Shown here in pieces: positions 6,626 through 10,649 of a stretch of DNA of 10,649 bases. Numbering within the stretch: position 1 is the first letter of the stretch; the number at the start of each line of letters is the position of its first letter. Below the pieces are notes generated by a model. That model did no database searches and was not told the origin of the DNA. It was given only the letters and a program-made list of their open reading frames with translations. The stretch is from positions 1-10,649 of the forward strand of contig CALEMG010000479.1 in the NCBI GenBank assembly GCA_937910835.1, written 5' to 3'. The position numbers and the translations under genes were made by a program. The DNA is from an uncultured Alphaproteobacteria bacterium. GTDB lineage: Bacteria; Pseudomonadota; Alphaproteobacteria; Sneathiellales; Sneathiellaceae.

Positions 6626-6976
6626 AACTCAATTCTCCTCACAAAAGCCGTTCTATTAGTTTCATTGGTTGTCTCATTTGGAAACCAGAACTGCATAATT
6701 TACTGCCCAGAGAGCAGCAACTAACGTGCCAAAATTCAGAGTTAAAAAAACTGTTCCAAATCAATGAGTTAGATCAAAAAATAAATATTTCATTCATATT
6801 TTGGGCGAAATTGCGGGGAATTTTATGCCTTTCAGACCGGAATATTTGACCCATATAGACAGAATGTCCCCATCTTCTGCGATAAACCTTCACAGTCGCA
6901 AAATTGAGGTATATTACTGGCTTTTAAGAATTCTATGCGGCCCGCGCAGCTCAGTTAATATGGATTAATAGTAGAA
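6626..6976. other. 351-bp AT-rich intergenic region between divergent genes
   Basis: This gap separates the divergent GGDEF and EipB-like genes and should hold both promoters. No convincing -35/-10 pair stands out. A TTGACC at 6846-6851 and a TTGAGG at 6904-6909 are -35-like but lack good -10 boxes at normal spacing. Nearest the EipB start there is a TTAA-N6-TTAA pair (6955-6968). I saw no tRNA, strong hairpin or long repeat. One 47-codon ORF lies inside it and is listed separately. Confidence 0.6.
6825..6968 (+). CDS. Doubtful small ORF upstream of the EipB-like gene
   Basis: A 47-codon frame starts with ATG at 6825 and ends with TAA at 6966-6968, 8 bp before the EipB-like start. It has a GGGG-containing purine run about 6 nt upstream of the ATG, which is better than the ribosome binding site of eipB itself. 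The peptide contains a hydrophobic and aromatic segment (EVYYWLLRILCG) near its C-terminus. I recognise no family. It could be a leader peptide coupled to eipB, or chance. AT-rich sequence gives some weight to chance. Confidence 0.22.
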   Translation: MPFRPEYLTHIDRMSPSSAINLHSRKIEVYYWLLRILCGPRSSVNMD

Positions 6977-7783
6977 ATGAAATGGTCAAAAGTTGTTTTC
7001 ACTCTTGTTAGTATCGGCCTGACCGGTATTGCGAGTTTCTCTTCCGCCGCGCCGCTGCAACTGGCCTCCCATCAAGCCGTATATGACCTGCGCCTTGAAG
7101 AGCTTGGGGAAAATAGTGGAATAGAAGGTGTTCGCGGGCGCATTGTCATGAAGATAGAGCAGCAATGCGATGGCCTGATCGTCAACCAGCGCATGGTGTT
7201 GGAGATGATCAATTTTGAAGGCAATGTCATTGTCTCTGATTTCAGCCAGTCGACCTGGGAAGATAATAGTGGCCGAATGATGCGCTTTGACATGTCGAAT
7301 ATGTTGAACGGCCAGATGATCGAGAAATACAGCGGCATTGCCGAGCATCGGGAAAATGGCACGGTTGTCGAGTTCAGCGACCCTGATCAACCCGATCTGG
7401 AATTACCCAGCGATGTTATTTTCCCGGGCGAGCATACTCGATTGGTGTTGAAAGCCGCCGCCGCCGGCAAGAACCTGCTTTCCGCGAAAGTCTATGACGG
7501 CAATGGGAAGTACGCGCTATCAGATACACTCGCCGTGATCTGCAAGGCGCAGACGCTCCTGACACCAGCAGAGGCGGAAGAGGACCTAAAAGGACAGACC
7601 TATTGGCCGCTGCAGATTTCCTTCTTCGATCTCACGCAGCAGCAAACGGAACCGGATTATAAAATTGCCATGAGGATTTTTGGCAATGGCGTAGCGACTG
7701 ACCTGCATCTCGACTACAGCGACTTTTCCCTGCGCGGGGATGTTGCGGAGCTGACCTTCCTCACACCAGAGAAATGTTCCTGA
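6977..7783 (+). CDS. eipB: EipB-like periplasmic cell-envelope integrity protein (DUF1849)
   Basis: The 268-residue protein matches the DUF1849 family, whose characterised member is EipB of Brucella. That protein is a periplasmic beta-spiral protein needed for envelope integrity and stress resistance. Residues 1-24 form a Sec signal peptide: Lys at positions 2 and 5, a hydrophobic core, then SSA with likely cleavage before APLQ. The mature start LASHQAVYDLRL (29-40) and SGIEGVRGRI (47-56) are the hallmark DUF1849 motifs. Cysteines lie at C64, C189 and C267. The first and last correspond in place to the pair that forms a disulfide in Brucella EipB, while C189 is extra. The gene is on its own, divergent from the GGDEF gene and convergent with dinB. 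Its ribosome binding site is weak (GTAG two bases before the ATG), but the signal peptide fixes this start. Family assignment is firm; function is by analogy. Confidence 0.87.
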   Translation: MKWSKVVFTLVSIGLTGIASFSSAAPLQLASHQAVYDLRLEELGENSGIEGVRGRIVMKIEQQCDGLIVNQRMVLEMINFEGNVIVSDFSQSTWEDNSGRMMRFDMSNMLNGQMIEKYSGIAEHRENGTVVEFSDPDQPDLELPSDVIFPGEHTRLVLKAAAAGKNLLSAKVYDGNGKYALSDTLAVICKAQTLLTPAEAEEDLKGQTYWPLQISFFDLTQQQTEPDYKIAMRIFGNGVATDLHLDYSDFSLRGDVAELTFLTPEKCS

Positions 7784-7797
7784 TCCACCCCGATCAG
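7780..7797. terminator. Small hairpin spanning both convergent stop codons
   Basis: CTGATC and GATCAG form a perfect 6-bp stem with the loop CACCCC. The plus strand continues CTTTTCC. The left arm contains the eipB-like stop codon and the right arm contains the dinB stop codon. The stem is short and only moderately GC-rich, so termination is uncertain. Confidence 0.38.
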
Positions 7798-9068
7798 CTT
7801 TTCCGCGTCAGGCCGCGTCCCTTGGTGATGACCGCATCGCCAAATTTATCTCGCAACTTGTCGATTGCGGCCTCGACTTCTTTCTCGTGACCGGAATTGC
7901 CGCTTAAGAGATCGGGTCGGTCTGCATCCTCCAGATCGCCGAAGCTGCTGATACCGACACCGATCAGGCGGAAATCGTGGCCGGGCGCTGTCTTTTCCAG
8001 GAGTGGTTTTACCTCCCGATAGAGCGTTTCCGCAAGCTGCGTTGGCTGGGCGAGGGTATGGCTGCGGGTCAGGGTCTTGAAATTGCCTGTTTTGAGTTTG
8101 AGCGTAATTGTCTTACCCGCCTTGTTCGATTTTTTAAGGCGTTTTGAGACTTTCTCGCAAAGCGGCCAGAGCCGCGCCAGCAGAATATCGATATCCGAAG
8201 TATCCGTGCTGAAAGTCGTCTCTGCTGAGATGCTTTTGGCGCGAAGGTCGGATTTTACGCGCCGCTCATCCTCCCCGCGCGAAAGGTGATAGAGACGGTT
8301 TCCCATCACGCCGTAACGGGCCACCAGCTCTTCCTTTTCCCGGCATTGCAGCTGACCGATGGTGGTGATGCCCTCTGTGGCGAGTTTACGATTAAGCGCC
8401 TTGCCGACGCCCCAGATATCGCTGACCGGTCGTGGTTTAAGAAAATCCAATGCTTCCGCCTGGCCGATGACGGCAAAACCGTTTGGCTTATCAAGATCCG
8501 AGGCAAGCTTGGCGAGATATTTGTTATAGCTGAGGCCGACGGAGACTGTGATCCCGATCTTTCTTTCCACCTCCCGCGCGAGCCAGGCCATGGACTGCGC
8601 AGCATTCCTGTGGTGCAGCCGCTCGGTACCGGATAGGTTAAGAAAGGCCTCATCGAGGGAAAGGGGCTCTACATCCGGCGTCAGCATATCGAACAATGCG
8701 CGGATTTCACGGCTGACGGCGGCATATTTCGCCATGTCCGGCGGAATGATGACGGCATCGGGGCATAATTTTTTTGCCTTGAACAGCGGCATGGCCGAAC
8801 GAACCCCCGACATCCGGGCGATATAGCAGCAAGTGGAGACAACGGCGCGCGGGCTGTCATGGCAAATGATGAGTGGCTTGGCGTTCAGGTCGGGATTATC
8901 GCGCTTTTCCACAGATGCATAAAAGGCATCGCAATCGACATGGGCAATGGAAAGATCGAACAACTCCGCATGGCGGAGGACTTTCGGCGACCGGCAATTC
9001 GGGCAGCGGTTATGCGCAAGTTTCTCTTCTTCAAGAATTGTCAGGCAGTGGCGGCAAAGGCTGGCCAT
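7794..9068 (-). CDS. dinB: DNA polymerase IV (Y-family) with N-terminal zinc-ribbon-like segment
   Basis: The 424-residue product is a Y-family translesion polymerase. It begins with a CxxC...CxxC segment (C5, C8, C22, C25) that probably binds zinc, as in many alphaproteobacterial DinB proteins and unlike E. coli DinB. The polymerase core follows. The metal-binding residues are D45 in HVDCDAFYASVE and D139-E140 in LSLDEAF. The steric-gate position is Y50 where E. coli has Phe. Helix-hairpin-helix-like sequence lies around 215-240 (DIWGVGKALNRKL), and the little-finger domain covers about 275-375. I chose the ATG at 9068 because family members begin here with MASLCR; the frame extends to 9119 but would overlap the upstream gene. 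The start lies 10 bp after the HAD gene stop, so it is the last gene of a DUF3572-HAD-dinB operon. No LexA-type site was seen before the operon. It ends against the eipB-like gene. Confidence 0.94.
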   Translation of the reverse strand: MASLCRHCLTILEEEKLAHNRCPNCRSPKVLRHAELFDLSIAHVDCDAFYASVEKRDNPDLNAKPLIICHDSPRAVVSTCCYIARMSGVRSAMPLFKAKKLCPDAVIIPPDMAKYAAVSREIRALFDMLTPDVEPLSLDEAFLNLSGTERLHHRNAAQSMAWLAREVERKIGITVSVGLSYNKYLAKLASDLDKPNGFAVIGQAEALDFLKPRPVSDIWGVGKALNRKLATEGITTIGQLQCREKEELVARYGVMGNRLYHLSRGEDERRVKSDLRAKSISAETTFSTDTSDIDILLARLWPLCEKVSKRLKKSNKAGKTITLKLKTGNFKTLTRSHTLAQPTQLAETLYREVKPLLEKTAPGHDFRLIGVGISSFGDLEDADRPDLLSGNSGHEKEVEAAIDKLRDKFGDAVITKGRGLTRKS

Positions 9069-9078
9069 AGCGCCCCCA

Positions 9079-9750
9079 TCAGTACTCGCCTGTCTCGATA
9101 TGACGAATGATATGCGCACTGATCTCCGGCCAGTTATAGAGGCGGCTGTGGCTATGCTCCGCGGGGCCCAGAAGATCGGACAACCGCGGATCGGCTATAT
9201 AATGCAGCCGGTGCACATGCGCGGCATGTTCATTAACCGAGCTGTGGTTATGGGGAATATCGTCAATGAAATAGGCTGGCGCGTTTAGTCCCTCGGTTAG
9301 GAAGCGCACCACCTCTCCCTTGCTGCCGATATTGGCGATCAGGGGGAAATCCATCCCTTTGTCGCATAGGCCCATCCGACGCTTCTCGGCATATTTGGGC
9401 GGGACGTTGCTGAGAACGACAATCTGTGCATGATCACTGAGACTGGCGAGACCCTCCGACGCGCCATCGACAGCGGGGAGAACGGCGCAACGCTGATCGA
9501 AAAAGTCGGACAGAAGGACGCCGATTTCCGTCTGATCAACTGGCTCCTTATCGGCGAGGCGGCGAATATTGCCAGTGAGTGCGAAAGACGACCAATCGAA
9601 ATACAGATCAAGGGATTTGAGGAAATCCTCAAGGCCGATCATGAAATTGAATAGAACCTCGTCCGCGTCGGTAATGACAAGTGGGCGGTCGCGATCAATG
9701 GTCAGTCCCTGCAATTGGGGGCGAACATCATCGTGGATACCGGTAAACAT
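9079..9750 (-). CDS. HAD-superfamily hydrolase
   Basis: The 223-residue product carries all four haloacid dehalogenase motifs. Motif I is ITDADEVLF, with nucleophile D28 and acid/base D30. Motif II is S114 in VVLSNV, motif III is K144 in GSKGEV, and motif IV is D163-D164 in FIDDIPHN. Between motifs I and II there is a helical cap of about 80 residues. It should be a cytosolic phosphatase or phosphohydrolase; the substrate cannot be read. The ATG at 9750 is preferred because GGAGG, inside the end of the upstream DUF3572 gene, lies 10 nt before it and because it fits directly after that gene (2-bp gap). The frame extends further upstream to 9834, overlapping DUF3572. It sits between DUF3572 and dinB in one operon, a position suggesting a housekeeping enzyme, perhaps in nucleotide metabolism, though that is inference. 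Confidence 0.85.
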   Translation of the reverse strand: MFTGIHDDVRPQLQGLTIDRDRPLVITDADEVLFNFMIGLEDFLKSLDLYFDWSSFALTGNIRRLADKEPVDQTEIGVLLSDFFDQRCAVLPAVDGASEGLASLSDHAQIVVLSNVPPKYAEKRRMGLCDKGMDFPLIANIGSKGEVVRFLTEGLNAPAYFIDDIPHNHSSVNEHAAHVHRLHYIADPRLSDLLGPAEHSHSRLYNWPEISAHIIRHIETGEY

Positions 9751-9752
9751 GA

Positions 9753-10028
9753 TCAATAATCCTCCACCGGCGCTCCGGGTAAAAATTGGCGCGCTCGAAT
9801 GATGCCGGTGGGATCCAGCTTCTCGCTTGCGCAAAAATCGACTAATATATCTTCATGCATCAGCAAAAAATCAAGCACGCCAGCCAGAATCTCAGGGTTT
9901 TGAGCCGAGCGGGCGAGGGTGCCGGAGTCAATGCCGGTTTCCGCGAGCAGCCAGCTCATGGTTTTTTCCTGTTCGGCAATAAATGTAAGCGCCTGGAGTG
10001 CGATTATTTCAGATTTTTCTCGATTCAT
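9753..10028 (-). CDS. DUF3572 family protein
   Basis: This small acidic, helical protein of 91 residues matches DUF3572, an alphaproteobacterial family of unknown function often found beside divK. Characteristic parts are IALQALTFIAEQE near the N-terminus and LAGVLDFLLMHEDILVDF in the middle, ending with a LDPTGIIRARQFLPG-like segment. It has no signal peptide or membrane segment. I chose the ATG at 10028 because family members begin shortly before the conserved helix. The frame is open to 10076 but that extension is AT-rich and not family-like. The ribosome binding site is weak for either start. It is the first gene of the operon with the HAD gene and dinB and is divergent from divK. Confidence 0.82.
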   Translation of the reverse strand: MNREKSEIIALQALTFIAEQEKTMSWLLAETGIDSGTLARSAQNPEILAGVLDFLLMHEDILVDFCASEKLDPTGIIRARQFLPGAPVEDY

Positions 10029-10193
10029 AAAATTTTCTATGCCTGAAACTCTATATGGTAAGGGAAAATTAAACATATATCTGTTTATTGTGAACGAATG
10101 ATAGTCCCATGTGCAGGAAATCGAAAGCTCTCTCTGGGTCTATATTAGCCGTCTCACTTTGGCGATTGTACTTGTGAATTGGACGTACTGAAA
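10029..10193. promoter_or_regulatory. Divergent intergenic region between DUF3572 and divK
   Basis: This 165-bp gap must hold the promoters for the DUF3572-HAD-dinB operon and for divK-pleD. In Caulobacter divK transcription is activated by CtrA, but I found no full TTAA-N7-TTAA site here. A GATTC (a GANTC site for CcrM-type methylation) lies at 10022-10026, just inside the DUF3572 start. No hairpin or clear sigma-70 pair could be assigned. Confidence 0.35.
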
Positions 10194-10556
10194 ATGAAGA
10201 CAGTGTTGATTGTCGAAGATAACGACTTAAATATGAAGTTGTTCCACGATCTTCTGGAGGCGCATGGCTACAACACCATCCAGACAAAAGATGGAATGGA
10301 AGCTTTGAGCCTCGCGCGGGAGCATATGCCGGATCTGATCCTGATGGATATTCAGTTGCCGGAGGTATCCGGGCTGGAAGTGACGAAATGGATTAAAGAG
10401 GATGAGGCGTTGAAGTCAATTCCCGTTATCGCCGTCACCGCTTTTGCAATGAAGGGGGACGAAGAAAAAATCCGCGAGGGGGGCTGTGAAGCCTATGTCG
10501 CGAAACCGATCTCCGTCGAAAATTTCCTGAACACCGTCAAAGAATTTTTGAGCTAG
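10194..10556 (+). CDS. divK: Single-domain response regulator DivK
   Basis: The 120-residue protein is a stand-alone receiver domain nearly identical in its motifs to Caulobacter DivK. The acidic pair is E8-D9 in LIVEDNDLNMKLFHDLLEA, the phosphoacceptor is D52 in LILMDIQLPEVSGLEVTKW, the switch Thr is T82 in AVTAFAMKGDEE, and the conserved Lys is K104 in VAKPIS. In Caulobacter DivK is phosphorylated by DivJ and dephosphorylated by PleC. It controls the kinase CckA, and so CtrA, through DivL, and sets cell polarity and cell-cycle progress. The ATG at 10194 is preferred over an in-frame TTG at 10179, because family members begin right before the first beta strand. pleD starts 3 bp after its stop codon, the classical divK-pleD operon. 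Confidence 0.95.
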   Translation: MKTVLIVEDNDLNMKLFHDLLEAHGYNTIQTKDGMEALSLAREHMPDLILMDIQLPEVSGLEVTKWIKEDEALKSIPVIAVTAFAMKGDEEKIREGGCEAYVAKPISVENFLNTVKEFLS

Positions 10557-10559
10557 ATT

Positions 10560-10649
10560 ATGTCTGCACGCATCCTGGTCGTCGACGATGTTATTCCGAA
10601 CGTTAAAATACTCGAGGCAAAGCTGTCCGTCGAATATTATGACGTGGTG
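10560..10649 (+). CDS. pleD: Response regulator/diguanylate cyclase PleD, N-terminal fragment
   Basis: Only the first 30 codons are in the window. They begin with MSARILVVDD and continue NVKILEAKLSVEYYDV, which matches the start of the first receiver domain of Caulobacter PleD. Full PleD has two receiver domains followed by a GGDEF domain, is activated by phosphorylation at D53 of the first receiver, and makes c-di-GMP at the cell pole. The acidic D9-D10 pair of the receiver is visible; the phosphoacceptor and the GGDEF domain lie beyond the edge. The gene follows divK by 3 bp and has no strong ribosome binding site of its own, so translation may be coupled to divK. Confidence 0.88.
   Translation, partial: MSARILVVDDVIPNVKILEAKLSVEYYDVV

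Noticed and set aside
6745..6780. FNR-like TTGAT half-sites in the GGDEF upstream region
   Set aside because: The two TTGAT elements on the minus strand are in direct, not inverted, orientation and their spacing does not fit an FNR box.
6955..6968. CtrA-like TTAA pair before the EipB-like gene
   Set aside because: The spacing is 6 bp, not the 7 bp of the CtrA consensus, and such AT-rich pairs are common by chance.
9069..9119. Longer N-terminus for DinB
   Set aside because: The extension overlaps the end of the HAD gene and lies before the family's usual MASLCR start.
10179..10193. TTG start for DivK
   Set aside because: It would add five residues not found in the family; the ATG at 10194 gives the standard N-terminus.

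Overview
The window looks like chromosomal DNA from an alphaproteobacterium of moderate G+C with AT-rich intergenic gaps. The strongest clue is the right edge, where a DivK-type single-domain response regulator is followed 3 bp later by the start of PleD. A DUF3572 gene, a DUF1849/EipB-type periplasmic protein, a COG3146 (DUF482) FemAB-like acetyltransferase and a DinB with an N-terminal zinc-ribbon-like segment also fit this class. I cannot name the genus. I saw no rRNA, tRNA, CRISPR array, insertion sequence or integrase.

Left part (1-4461). A truncated ferritin-like diiron protein runs off the left edge on the minus strand. A perfect 16-bp palindrome of MerR/LiuR type lies in front of it. 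Next on the minus strand is the FemAB-like acetyltransferase. Then comes a single plus-strand gene for a small membrane-anchored protein with a phage tail-collar-like domain, preceded by an AT-rich leader and followed by a strong hairpin. A minus-strand pair follows: an aldehyde dehydrogenase and, 35 bp downstream, a RidA/YjgF-family protein.

Middle part (4462-6976). A class III adenylate cyclase (plus strand) and a GGDEF diguanylate cyclase (minus strand) converge on a shared hairpin. Two second-messenger synthases, for cAMP and c-di-GMP, are therefore tail to tail. A 351-bp gap follows, holding upstream sequence for both flanking genes and one doubtful small ORF.

Right part (6977-10649). 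The EipB-like protein (plus) meets DinB (minus) at a small hairpin that contains both stop codons. Reading leftward, DUF3572, a HAD-family hydrolase and dinB form a tight operon with gaps of 2 and 10 bp. This operon diverges from divK-pleD across about 165 bp. DivK and PleD belong to the cell-cycle and polarity phosphorelay, and PleD makes c-di-GMP, so the window contains two c-di-GMP synthase genes, one of them partial.

I found no clear undescribed system. The points most worth following are the palindromic operator near the ferritin-like gene, the orphan membrane-anchored collar protein, the convergent cAMP/c-di-GMP pair and the small ORF upstream of eipB.
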